NCBI GenBank assembly: GCA_032768795.1
Contig: CP136491.1
Location: forward strand, 3,474,501 to 3,538,500
Direction: 5' to 3'
Length of the DNA: 64,000 nucleotides
Source: Tremella fuciformis
Lineage: Eukaryota; Basidiomycota; Tremellomycetes; Tremellales; Tremellaceae
Within the stretch, counting starts at the first letter, position 1, and each line of letters starts with the position of its first letter. Both the position numbers and the translations under genes were made by a program. Shown one piece after another: positions 11,336 through 21,946 of the stretch. The notes under the pieces are model-generated. The model saw only the letters and a program-made list of their open reading frames with translations, was not told the DNA's origin and ran no database searches.

Positions 11336-14169
11336 ATGACGTTTTTCCGAACGCCCCTCTCCACATCACCCACATCGCCCCTCTCACCAACCTCACCACT
11401 CTCGCCAGGACTAGGACTCACCAGCACCAGCGATCACAGACGCCCCCTGCCGCCCAGCATGTCGCCCCACCGGCGCATGACCGACGCGACGTCCCGCCGC
11501 CCGTCGCAGATCGGCGAGATCTTCCTCGGGCTCGCCTTTGCGCTGCACGAGCCCGAGGACGGCAGGCAGACGCGGGACCTCGAGTACAGCACAGTACTGC
11601 ATGACGGTACGGGCATCGTCGAGAGCGAGGAGTTTCACCTCGACTTCCTGGTTGAGGGGGTCGCCGACGCCGATATGGCGCGGCAGGCCAAGGAGGTCGG
11701 CAAGGTGGTGTTGGACCGCATTAGGGACTACGAGACGCAGCGCGGGGTCAAGATTTGCGTCGTGGCCATTGCCGAGCCGATCCCCGAGCAGCTCAAAGCC
11801 CATTCTGGCGCAGAGTTCTTCCCCACCATCTGGCTGCACCTCGATGCCATCCCGTGAGCCCCTCGCTTCTGCAAGGTCCCGCGCAGAGCTGAGTGTCACA
11901 GGTTTATCATCGTCCCCTCCACGTCCATGTTCACTGAGCTGCCGGCGCCGTCTACCTCTGCCAGCGCCTCGTCGGCCATTGCCGAAGCCATCCACCATCT
12001 GCATCCAGCCACACATACCGCCACCACAGCAGATATCGACTCTGACGACCACCATGTCCAGGTGGACTGCAATCGCCAGGTACACCTGTGCAACATCGTC
12101 CAGTACGATCAGAGCACCAGCCCAGAGGTGCCGCTCTCCCTTCTGTGCTTTGGCCCAGCTCACGTCCAGCTTTGGAACCGTTTCATCGCTCTGACCACTC
12201 AGCTTCGAGAGAAGCAGATCTCCATCGCCTTCTTCTCCGCCACTCCACAGGGTGAGTCGCGAGCTGGACGATACGCCTCGTGCTCACGTACAGGTGGTGG
12301 CGTTGCCCTCATGCGCCATGCGCTCATCCGTCTCCTCCGCATGGTCGACGTCAAGGTCAAGTGGTGAGCGCCTGTGGCCCGCCTTATATGCTGAGCTGAC
12401 CGCAGGTATGTTCCCGAAGGCCATCCAGCTGTGTTCGACATCACAAAGCGCAAGATTCATAATGTGCTCCAGGGTGTGGCAGAGGAGGGCGTCGAGATGA
12501 ACGACGTCGACAAACAGTGGTTCGAGGTCTGGACCAAGCAGAACTGTGAGTGTCCAAGCAAAGGCACCGGATCCTCTGCTTAGAGATAGACGAGAAGTTC
12601 TGGGCACACGGGGCGCTGGACGCCGACGTGATCGTTATCGATGACCCGCAATGTACGTCACAGGCCATCGGCAGCTGCATCATCCTGACGACGTAGTGAC
12701 CGCCCTCATCCCCATTGTCAAACGCGAAAAGCCCAACGCCAAGATCATATTCCGCTCACACATCCAACTTGAGTGTTCTGAAACAGCAATGCGCTGCAGC
12801 TGATTATCCAGTCCAATCTGACCTTATCGATGATCCCTCCACTGCCCAGTCCCGCACTTGGGATTATCTGTTCCACTTCATCAAGGACGTTGATCTGTTC
12901 CTTTCTGTGAGCTGCAAGATCTGGCCATGCAAGTAGCTGACAAGTAGCACCCCGTCAAGTTCTTCGTGCCGAAGAATGTACATGAGAATCTGCCCGTGCT
13001 GTACATGGCACCATCGACAGAGTCAGCTTCGTTCTATGCAATCCTGGCTAATGAGCTGACACACAGCCCCCTTGATGGCCTTAACAAGCCGTATGGCAAG
13101 CGTTCGATCGCATACTACCGCCAGTACTACAATTCGCTGTCTGCCAAGCAGTGCGGCGTCCGCGTGGACTGGAATAGGGGTTATCTGTGTCAGGTGGCGC
13201 GATTCGATCCAAGCAAGGGTCAGCCCCCCCTATCACCATGACGCATGACTGATTGCTGATTGCCAGGTCTGGATCACCTTCTCGCCGCCTATCTCGACTT
13301 CCGCCAGCGGCTCGCCAAGCTTGAACATTCTCCGTATGGTGGCGGACCGCAGATGATTGTCATGGGCCACGGCTCGGTCGACGACCCTGATGGGACCAGG
13401 ATCTACGAGAAGCTGCACAGTATCTTGGCGAGTGAAGACTACAAGCTTGTCAAGCCCGATGTCAGCATCGTCAGGGCGCCGCCGAGTGATGCGCTTCTCG
13501 GTGCGATCATGCAAGGCGCTTGGTGTGGCTTGCAATTGAGTACCCGAGAGGGCTTCGAAGTCAAGGTGACCGAGGTGAGCACTCGCTCCGCCCTAGGCTG
13601 AGGAGCGCTGATGGCAGATCGTCAACAAGCGCGTCCCCGTAATCGTCTCTGACGCCGGAGGTATCCCCCTCCAAGTCCAGGACGGCGTCAATGGATTTGT
13701 CGTGCCCACTGCCGACCCCAAGGCCGTCGCCGACAAGCTCTTCGACCTGCACCAGGGCAAGATCAAGCTCAGCCGCGAGATCCCCAAGCATGCGCACCCC
13801 TCCGAATCGGCGTACGGCCAGCGCTCCGAGTCGCCTATACAGATTGGCAACGATACCGGGATGGGCGACACGGCCGACCAGACCGACCCCAACTCGCTCT
13901 CCGACGCATTCGTCGAGAACTTCTCCGAGCCCGTGCCAAAGGTGCACTCTGACTGCGGCGCCACCAGCGAGGACTTTTGGACCGTCGGTAATGTCACCAG
14001 GTGGTGTTATCTCTTCACCCGCCTCCTCGGGCTGGACGAAGGCAAGGACGAAGTCCTGCGCACGATGCAGAGCGGCAAGCCGCTCGAGGGCAAGGGCGTG
14101 GACGGGACCAACGTGTGGGAGCTCGTCATGGGCCAGGACAAGGTCCAGGGCGAGGGTCACCTCATTTGA
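11336..14169 (+). CDS. trehalose synthase-type glycosyltransferase (GT4)
   Basis: Predicted trehalose synthase/phosphorylase-type retaining glycosyltransferase, related to basidiomycete TSase and Neurospora CCG-9; 797 residues from 11 exons. A variable N-terminal domain is followed by the GT4 Rossmann folds: GGGVALMRHALIRLL, then RSHIQ, then WDYLFHFIKDVDLFLSHP, then CQVARFDPSKGLDHLLAAY, then QLSTREGFEVKVTEIVNKRVPVIVSDAGGIPLQVQDG. The last stretch carries the donor-binding E-x7-E region. Exon ends: 11853, 12251, 12363, 12545, 12652, 12768, 12906, 13022, 13218, 13574, 14169. The intron at 12769-12811 has a TT dinucleotide where GT is expected (TTGAGT), but removing it keeps the frame and yields SHIQLQSDLIDDP. 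Likely role is trehalose metabolism. Confidence 0.9.
12769..12811 (+). other. intron with non-canonical TT-AG ends
   Basis: This 43-nt intron of the trehalose synthase gene starts TTGAGT, one base from the GTGAGT donor used elsewhere here, has a GCTGAT branch-like motif and ends ATCCAG. No GT or GC donor nearby gives an open frame through the conserved SHIQ..SDLIDDP region. The total coding length is divisible by three only with this segment removed. It may be a splice-site mutation, a sequencing error or a tolerated rare donor. Confidence 0.75.
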
Positions 14170-15311
14170 GCCCCCCGACCAGACCCACGCCAAGAGATTA
14201 GAGGAAGAGAGTAGAATGGACAGTTGGGTGGTCGCTGGTCGACTGCCTGTAGCTGAGGCGTGGCGAAAGTGAGTAGAGATTATCTGTGAATATCTCGACA
14301 TACAGATGCACACACACCACTACAGATGCACACAATGCTTGCCTATGTCCCAACACAATGATCGAAATCGGATCGCCAGCAAGCGGAAGGCTGCTGGCCC
14401 GAAGCTGTGTCCTGCTGCTGGGCCAAAACGGACTGCGGAGCACGAAACATCTGGGAGCGGTAAACGTGGAGCAACAACTTTCAACGAGCACGACTCTCCT
14501 CTTTTGGGGGTCTTGTTTGCAACCTCCGCGTGTAGGGTCGTGGACACCGCACCTGTGACGCATGGCAGACACGACAAGATCATAATTTGCTTGCACAATA
14601 ATTCCATATCCATACCTGTCAAGCACGAAGCAACGTGACTCGGGACCCAGCGGTCATGCTGATCTGGGTGACTGATAGGGTGTGTCTGTGACCTCATAGC
14701 ATAGCGTCAAATTGGCAAAGCGGCAACAAATATCAAGCACGACGGAGCGCCGTGCCCGGCTTGAACTCCGCCCCGGACGACAGACGTCACGCGCCTTTGT
14801 ACGGGATGACGTGATGCGCAGTACATACATACATGCACCGCCTCTGGGACCGAGTCGGGGTCGGCGCGATTCTGACCTCACAACCGCCGTCATGACTGGC
14901 TTGAGCTTCAATTCAACAGATACGCTCGAGGTGCGCAAAGGTCTGTCCCTTTCAGCTCCTGAGTGGACTTGAATTTCTGCGAAGGCGCATGATGGATGTT
15001 CGGTCGCACGATTGTCCGAGCTTCGGTCATTCCTTTGCTGCTGATGACAAATATTTTCGCCGCTGTAGACTGGGTCTGGGTGTGTCGCGAGATCGGGATA
15101 TTCAAGCGGCGATTTGGACTGCAGCCAGACAGTGGTTCAAGCTCCGTGCGTCGTCTCCCCGCGCGTACATGTACTTTCACCAAAATACATAAGCCGCAAA
15201 GTCGAGCTCTATCCCCTCATCGATTCCATTCCAGTTATACTGGCAGTTTAGTGCATAGACATTGAGGCCACAGACAGACTGCCAATTCCACAGAAGAAGA
15301 ACAACAGTGCA
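14170..15311. other. intergenic, 1.1 kb
   Basis: No supported gene. It holds the 3' flank of the trehalose synthase gene and the 5' flank of the small gene at 15312. A short TACA-type repeat lies near 14820. The ORFs here are short and have no recognisable motif. Confidence 0.6.
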
Positions 15312-15886
15312 ATGCCTCCTGTAACCTTGGACAATGAAGAGCCCACAGTAGAGCGCGTTTCGCAAAGCGGCCTCTACTCGGCGCTCGCCACCGCACAGGC
15401 ATATCAGCCCCATCACGAGGTCTGGGCAAATATGCGGTGGCTGGTGCTGGAGACCTTCCAGGGACCGTGCGGCTGTCGGTGCCTGTCGGTGTTCACCGAC
15501 ACGAGGCAGGCCGAGGAGTACCACGAGTCGGTGTTATACACTTCTCAAGCTGGAGCGCCGTTCAAGTGTCATGTCAGTCGGCGCAGCGTCTTGCGGTCGT
15601 GTGCTGAGTCGTCCAGTTCCATCCGGACCTTCGAATCGACACGGTCCCACTGACCCAGGGCCCCTTCACCTTCGAGAGTCTGCGCGACCACGATGCAATG
15701 AGCGCCAAGGGACCGGTGGCTGTGCAGCTGTTCCCCTGTCCCCGGGGAACGTCCGACACGATTGCCCGGAGCGGGATACGGGTGGAGACGTCGGGGAGGA
15801 GTAGGCGGAAACGTAAGCAGACGGATCACACCTCTGGGGACTGCTCGACACTTGGCACAGTTATGGAGGCGTCGGCAACATCATGA
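15312..15886 (+). CDS. small unrecognised protein, Cys-motif family member A
   Basis: Unrecognised 176-residue protein in two exons (15312-15572, 15617-15886; phase-0 intron). Exon 1 contains LYSALATAQAYQPHHEVW, then PCGCRCLSVFTDTRQAEEY, and ends GAPFKCH at the intron. It aligns by eye with the gene at 17836: CGC, then about 30 residues, then Cys directly before the intron. Exon 2 has CPRGTSDTI and a basic stretch SGRSRRKRKQ. No signal peptide or membrane segment is visible. The CGC..C pattern could bind metal, but only three or four Cys are shared and no His pattern is conserved, so this is a guess. Part of a local cluster with 16517, 17836 and 18918. Confidence 0.65.
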
Positions 15887-16516
15887 AGTTCACTTGGCTT
15901 TGTGTACTGTACAGTACAGTACGGTCCAGTGCCCCGCAAACGGTCCCTTGCAGAGTCTTGCCCGCTCGTTTACCCGTTTTTTTTGTTTCATAATCTGGCT
16001 TTATCCCCCTAGATCCGCAGGGCATCAGCGGAGGGCGGCAGCCCATTCTCGCCTCCATAGCTTCGCCCACACGGGTAGGAAGCCAAATTACTGCCATCAT
16101 CCCAGGATATGCGGGTGTCTTGACTCTTGCACTTGAATAAAGCCGCTCGCTCACTCAAACGGTCGCTGCTCAGCGTCTGAGCTTGAGACCGTGTACATAC
16201 TCGAGTACAGTACGTGCACGCCTCGCACGTGAAGCGCGACCAGAGTTTGGCGTTGTCGCAGAAAGCAGACGGCGGGAACAGAGACATTGCCACGTACAGA
16301 CGATCTCTCATCCCTTTGACCAAGAGCTACAAGGCTTGCGAAAGCGCAGCACAGGGGGTCACCTCGGCCAAATAGCTTGACTCGGGCACAGCTTGAAGAG
16401 CGGACTCGAAACGACTGACAAAGGACTGATCCTTTTGCAATTGGACGGGGCTGAAATGTTTATACGTATAGGCTCACGCCACCGTCCTCTGCTCACGACC
16501 AGTACCGTCTCACTGC
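15887..16516. other. intergenic, 0.6 kb
   Basis: No gene seen. It is probably the 3' flank of member A and the promoter of the broken copy that follows; it contains a T-run near 15980. Confidence 0.5.
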
Positions 16517-17170
16517 ATGCTTTCCAAGGTCGATCCGGACTCCATCCGTTGGAGCGACAATTCCTGTTGCACTGCAGCAATGTCACGGGCTTTGCAGGGG
16601 TCAACAAACTGTACTCGTAGTGAAGCCAGAAGACAGACCGTGAGACAGGCGCTAAGAGCACATGAGCACTCAAAGCTCTGGCCGGCCGATGCAATGTACA
16701 GTACGTTCTGACAGTATACGATTACAGCTGTCACTGCCTGCGCATATCGGTATTTCCGAGTGCTCCCGACCGCGCACGGATCCCAGGGCTCAAGGACCGT
16801 TTTCAAACAATTGCGGTGGGCTTGGTCTCGTGTGATGAGGTGAGTCCACCAGTTTGAGCGGACTGAGTCTGCTCGCCACGCTCCTTATGTATCGCCGGGT
16901 CGCGCTGAGTCCCAGGATCTTCCTGACCATGCCATGACCCCGAGTTACGCGCTGGGCTTCCGCCTCGCAGATCTTGAAAAGACCATTACTTCATATAACG
17001 AAGAGATCATGACATCTTACAACGGGAACCAAGCGGCCGCAACTCCTCACATGACGATGTGCGAACGGAGAACATGCGTCGATTCCTACTTCGTAGAGGG
17101 CGCGGCTCACGACACTGAGGAAGGGGATCCCTCAACAAATGACACCGTACTGAGGTCTTCTGTGATCTGA
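16517..17170 (+). pseudogene. broken copy of the small Cys-motif family (member D)
   Basis: The first part encodes LRAHEHSKLWPADA, which matches LSTHEHRNQWPTDA of the gene at 17836. The homologous continuation, CHCLRISVFPSAPD (compare CGCWRVSVFPPESQ), starts near 16730 in another frame. A TGA lies between, and the interval is 35 nt where the intact copy has 27. A GT-AG pair there spans only 14 nt, too short for an intron. Downstream, VSCDE, an intron with donor GTGAGT and a 78-codon exon ending at 17170 keep the family layout. The best reading is a family member disabled by an insertion and frameshift near 16700-16720; a sequencing error is possible. Confidence 0.55.
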
Positions 17171-17489
17171 TGGCCTCTGCGTATAATACAAGGGACGCTC
17201 CCCTCCCTCTGCAGTTCATATGCACTCTGATAATGGTCTGGTTCTGTGGTTGGGTTCTTTCATGAATCTGTACACCCCCTCTTCGTAGTTATGTAGCCGG
17301 TGTTTGGCTGCGGCTAATCGCCTTAGGATCCGAATCCACAGCCAGGACCCTGCCTGTGTCTGATGACCCTGACGAGAACGAGAGGACTAGAGGTTGCCCA
17401 CCAGACATGGACGTTCGGACTTTCAACGGGACGCGGTCTGGCTGCCAGCATTGAAACACAAGGTGCGCGGCAAACCTGCGACGTCAGAG

Positions 17490-17515
17490 CCCCCCCCCCC
17501 CCCCCCCCCCCCCCC
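17490..17515. repeat. homopolymer tract of 26 C
   Basis: An uninterrupted run of 26 C on the plus strand, preceded by GTCAGAG and followed by A. A second run of the same length is at 33416-33441. Confidence 0.95.
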
Positions 17516-17745
17516 ACCTCCTTCCAGGACCTACGGACAGCACGGGGACAGCTGAGTGTTGCAGACGCCGTCTCAGGACTTCAATGATGTGTAATTGTCC
17601 CGCTGCATATATGAACGGGGCTGCCCAAATCTAGCACAAAGGAACCCTGGCTCGAACTACGGGGACGCGCGCACAAATTCCTGGTAATTACTGTCCGAAA
17701 CATGTAGCAACGAACCCGTGGGGGACTCGCTCGTCGGACCCTGTC

Positions 17746-17752
17746 TATAAAA
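17746..17752 (+). promoter_or_regulatory. TATA box of the gene at 17836
   Basis: TATAAAA, 84-90 bp upstream of the chosen ATG. The spacing suits transcription starting about 30-40 bp downstream of the box with a short leader, and it supports the start at 17836 over the upstream in-frame codon at 17773. Confidence 0.6.
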
Positions 17753-17835
17753 GGCCATGCCAAGGGTCTGGGTTGTCCTCACGTTCACATCGACCCCATA
17801 CACCATATATCTCAGAGCAACAACCACCCGACAAT

Positions 17836-18200
17836 ATGTCCCTTGCCCCGTCGACCACAGCCAAAGAGTCCGTGCACGTCTACTCGACCTTCACCACCGC
17901 CCTGAGCACGCATGAGCACCGGAACCAATGGCCGACTGACGCAGAGTTCTATCTGGAGCGATTCGAACGGTGTGGGTGTTGGCGAGTGAGCGTCTTCCCG
18001 CCGGAATCGCAAGCGGACGAGACAATGAAGGAGTACATATCTGACACTACTTCGGGTCAGCTCGGATGCACGGTGCGTCCTGGGCGCGAGACATCCTCGA
18101 CTATCCTCACTTCAGCTCAGACGTCTCGCAGTCGACTACTTTTACTCCTAGAAACAAACAAGAGCTTATGAGCAGAATCATCCATCAAATCGGAACATAG
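17836..18200 (+). CDS. small unrecognised protein, Cys-motif family member B
   Basis: Unrecognised protein of about 101 residues. Exon 1 (17836-18072) starts MSLAPSTTAKES, contains VYSTFTTALSTHEHRNQWPT, then ERCGCWRVSVFPPESQADE, and ends QLGCT at a phase-0 intron with donor GTGCGT. Exon 2 is taken as 18132-18200 (STTFTPRNKQELMSR..); an alternative 3' splice site at 18120 would end the protein at 18171 with a Leu-rich tail. Exon 1 aligns with member A over its whole second half, including the intron site. It has a clear TATA box. No known domain is recognised. Confidence 0.6.
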
Positions 18201-18917
18201 TGGTGTATTCCAAAGTGTCCAGAGATGGGACCGCACTGTACGACCAGCTCTGCGGAAGAGGGACCAGCATCTCGGTCCGGTCGTATTATGCCTGATCGGC
18301 GGATCTATCTGTAGCCTGTGAGGGCTTTGCTAGTAGTCGGGAGAGTATGCATGCGAAGTGGACAAGAGTGGTATCTGAAAGATGAAGGGGACGGTGTGTA
18401 TGGGTTCCGTGCGTCAGCGGATGTGAAACGTCGACTCGAATTTTGGCGACCCACCCGACCGAAGTGATGGTCTTGCAGTGGCGCTCAGTGGCGTGATTCA
18501 CAATACGGGGGAAATGATCAGTCCTTCTAAGCCTTCTCATATGCAGACCTGTATTGTCAATCATTGACCCCATCCGCACCACTTGGCCTTCGCGAGACGC
18601 CCTCACTCACCGAGTCGAATGGTGCTGTGTATGAGGTCATAAATCGTAAGGGCTGGAGTGGCGCGTCCCCACGAACGCTGAGAGTCCCCGCCAACAAACA
18701 CAAAGGTGTGCTTCCGCGTTATAGCTGTCTCCAAACCCCAGCATACTTCTCGTTTTCCAGTTCTCCCCGTCTTCAGGATTCCTTCTCAAACTCATTTAGA
18801 CTGCACATCAACGGGACTCTTCAGCCTTTTCTCGCCACAACTCACGCAAAGTGTCCTGTTGTAGGGTGTGGTCTGCATAGCTTTCTGTCGAGTCAGATCA
18901 CTCGCGGTAACACTGGA
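18201..18917. other. intergenic, 0.7 kb
   Basis: Open in the frame of the next gene from 18564, but the translation is Ser/Pro-mixed and unlike the family. I treat it as the leader and promoter of the gene at 18918. Confidence 0.5.
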
Positions 18918-19537
18918 ATGTCGTGGCAGGTCACATCTCTGCGGAGCGGTGGCTTTGCAACGAGAAAGAACGACAAAGAATGGCTCACGGCTGAACTGAC
19001 ATGGTGCAGCGAACCGAATGATTACCAACGGAAGACGACGTACTACGCGCTTAAGAACGGTCCGGCCGAGGTCGACGAGAAGTCCGGATTGCTGATCATG
19101 GGGTTCTGGTGCGGTTGCAAGTGGATTACCATTGACAATAAACTGCCTGCCGACCAGCTAGAAGCCCAATTAAGTTTCTACGGGAAAGGCAACTACGAAT
19201 GTCAGGTGGGTCTGCCTCCTACCCGAACAACTTCGCCAGCTGATGGCAGCGTCACCATCGGACCATGGAATCCTATAACGCACAGAGCACTTTGGTCCAC
19301 TACGAAACGATAAAGACCGAGATCGACGTCGTCACAATGGAGTGGCAGGTAGAGCACACCAGGTCCGACTACGTGTGGCCCAGCCACTTGACGCTGCCCG
19401 AGGAGCTGACAGCTCCTATCCGCGAGAAGGCAAAAGGCGAGCCTACCGTAGCACAGGCAGCATATCTACTGCTGAGCCTCGGGAGTCCGACCAGCGTAGC
19501 GGGGCGAGGGGTGGGCGGGGATAATCGGTCCGCTTGA
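18918..19537 (+). CDS. small unrecognised protein, Cys-motif family member C
   Basis: Unrecognised 191-residue protein in two exons of 96 codons each (18918-19205, 19250-19537; phase-0 intron). Exon 1 has TWCSEPNDYQRKTTYYALK, then MGFWCGCKWITIDNKLPAD, and ends GNYECQ at the intron, the same C-G-C..C-intron layout as members A and B. Exon 2 has VEHTRSDYVWPSHLTLPEE. I chose the ATG giving MSWQVTSLRSGG because residues upstream show no family similarity. No signal peptide or known domain. Confidence 0.65.
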
Positions 19538-19908
19538 CGTCTTCTGTCTTCTTTGGTGGAGTACAGTATTTGGATACCGCATCAGGCTCGATAGCATGCC
19601 CTTGTATGTATGAAACGCACACGGCTTGTCATTGGACTTTCGGAACGATGCTTTTACCCCGACTATTGTCTGCGTCCGTGACGGTGTTCGAAAGCAAGGC
19701 AGAGAGAACCTAACCCTCTAGCTAATGAGAGATTGATTTGCATTGGGGTGTTCCCCCCATCACTTCCGTGCACATTCTACTCATAGCCGAGCGTACGTGT
19801 TGCCGAACTGACCGAAGAGACTTGGGCTATATTTACCATATGCATGCGGATATATGCAACTGTAATGTGTACAACGCCGTCTGCTGCTCGGTCCTTGCGT
19901 GATCCTGA
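19538..19908. other. intergenic between convergent genes
   Basis: 3' flanks of member C and CSN4. No gene or structured element seen. Confidence 0.6.
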
Positions 19909-21507
19909 CTAAACCAGCCCTTTCGCCAGTATGGCCGCTGCCAAACTCTCGACTTGGTCGCTGACGTGCTTGATACGCTCGTCCCACTTCTCCGTCAATC
20001 CCACCGGCTCGACCGGCTTGACCACTCGCTCTACGCCCAGACCGCCCGCAGTCCCTTCACCCTCACCGGCAGCTTCTTCATGGCCCTTGCCCTCAAAGTA
20101 GAGTAGATGAAGTGGCTGATCGATCCAACCTCGGAGTCTTCCTTGTTCCACCATACGTCGCGCGGCTACTTCTGCCTGGTCGGCGGTCTGACCGAGAATA
20201 TCACCAAGAGCTTCGAAGGAGATGTTGTCGTACACCTTGGCGCAAGCGCCAATGTTGTGCTCTCTCACTGCTCGCTCGAGCACTGTCCCTCCACCCTCAA
20301 CTGTCGCTCTTTGGTGCGACTCGAGCATCTGTGAAAAGTCCTGCAGCTCGGCAGGCCGGACAATATATTCGAGCAGCATCTTGCGAAGCATGATCGAAAT
20401 CGAAGGTGGCAGGGAAGTGTGCGTCCGCTCGTCTCGATTGAGAGTGGCAAGAATCCGCGAGCGTTGAGGGCCGGAAGGCGCAAGAATGGAGGTGATAGCT
20501 GCTGCCCGCCTTCCCATCAGCCACCAGAGCCACCCCTCCGGCGAAGGAGCTTACAGCATATGGAGACGATCACCCTCGTCAATGGTAGAGTCGAATGACA
20601 ACTCGTGGTAGCGCTGAGCAGCTTCGTTGAACCTGGCCGAGTAGTCGAACAACTTGGCCTGCGATAGCTTGTAGGTCAACTGCGTGGTTTTGTCGGTTGT
20701 CGTGTGAATGAGCAGTGACGCTCTGCTGAAGTATGTTTGGGCCAGTCCAGATTCTCCACACTATCGATCAATAGGGATCGCGTGACCTGCTTCAAAGCTG
20801 ACCTCTAAGAGTAGCCTAACGATCGTCATGTAGGTATCGAGCTTCTCTTCATCGCTGACGAGTCTGCAAGTCAGCCGCAGCTCTGGCCTGATGATGCTGC
20901 TTCACCTTGAGCTCCCTTCGAGGGGTATTGTCATCAGAGCTCGGGCCGCTGCCAGCCATTCCTCCTCTTCTTGCAACAAATGCGCTTGCAAGTGCCGCAA
21001 AACCGTGGTCTGACGGGTCAGTCCTCAATGTCTGTTAGAGCTAGATTTGGAAACCTACCTGCTCTTCGTGCCATCCACTTCTCAGACTACTCAGTTCAAG
21101 ACCTTCCAGGACATGAGTTCGCGTTTCCCTGCCGGCATTGCCCGCGAATGTAACAGCTCCCAATGCTCCATACCTCTCGTAATCCTCCTTTCCCACTCCG
21201 TCTACGAGCAAGTGCGTGTACTGGTCGCCCAGACCACTGCCGCCACACAGCGCCGCTGCGTACGCTCCCAGGGCCTTTCTTCCTACTGCTATGGCTGCAG
21301 AGGAAGAAGTGATGAAATGTCGGCCATAAGCGATGAGCGATGACTCAGGGGAAGACGAGTGAAGGGTGGATTCGAGGAGGGACAGGTACTGTGTGATGCG
21401 ATCTTTCTGCTGCCTGTTAATCAGCTTGGTCCGCTGATTGCTTAGAAGACTTACGGTAGAGAGGCTATGCCCTCTAAAGTGTCTCTGATGTCGCCATCGA
21501 GATCCAT
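19909..21507 (-). CDS. CSN4: COP9 signalosome subunit 4 (PCI domain)
   Basis: Subunit of the COP9 signalosome, which removes NEDD8 from cullins; 459 residues. Exons: 21507-21455, 21413-21059, 21009-20906, 20863-20803, 20760-20555, 20509-19909. Helical repeats include TTVLRHLQAHLLQEEEEW and KLSQAKLFDYSARFNEAAQRYHEL. The family motif ILAPSGPQRSRILATLNRDE leads into the PCI domain with MLRKMLLEYIVRP, HNIGACAKVYDNISFEALG and RLRGWIDQPLHLLYFE, then a coiled C-terminal helix. The last intron ends in AAG, not the usual CAG or TAG; this gives HMLRAAAITSILAPSG. The start MDLDGDIRDTL sits in a 53-nt first exon. Confidence 0.92.
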
Positions 21508-21946
21508 ATTGTGGTCGAAGAGTCGAAAGAGAAGCCAAGCAGACACGCAACACTCACGGTGGTGAATGCGAGGTGGAGGTCCAAGCGTGAAACCACGTGG
21601 TTTAAGATTCAGGGTCCAACTCGAGGAGCACAAACCACCCATCTCTCGTGCTCTCGATATCACTTTACATCCCCATCCATAAGATAACCCGCGCATCTCA
21701 CCACGAAGCCCACAGCAACCCACTGGGAAGCTGCGCTTGGTGAAGGCGATCACGCCACTTCTGCGATTCATCTCGAGGGAGTGACTGATCATACCGGCAG
21801 CGCGACGGCCGTACCAGCGAGCGACCGGCGACGTCATTGCTGTTGTTCCATCCTATCCTATCGAGGGTGCTCAAACGTCGACATACTCGTCAGCCACAAA
21901 CATAAGCGACCATTAGCGGAACCTCTTCTGGTCCTCCCTCCACGCC

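Larger units (their letters stand above)
17171..17835. other. intergenic with C tract and promoter of member B
   Basis: No gene. It carries the 26-base C run at 17490-17515 and the TATA box at 17746-17752 of the next gene. Confidence 0.6.

Noticed and set aside
16707..16720. A 14-nt GTACGT..CTGACAG micro-intron in family member D
   Set aside because: Far below any known fungal intron length; an insertion and frameshift in a decaying copy explains it better.
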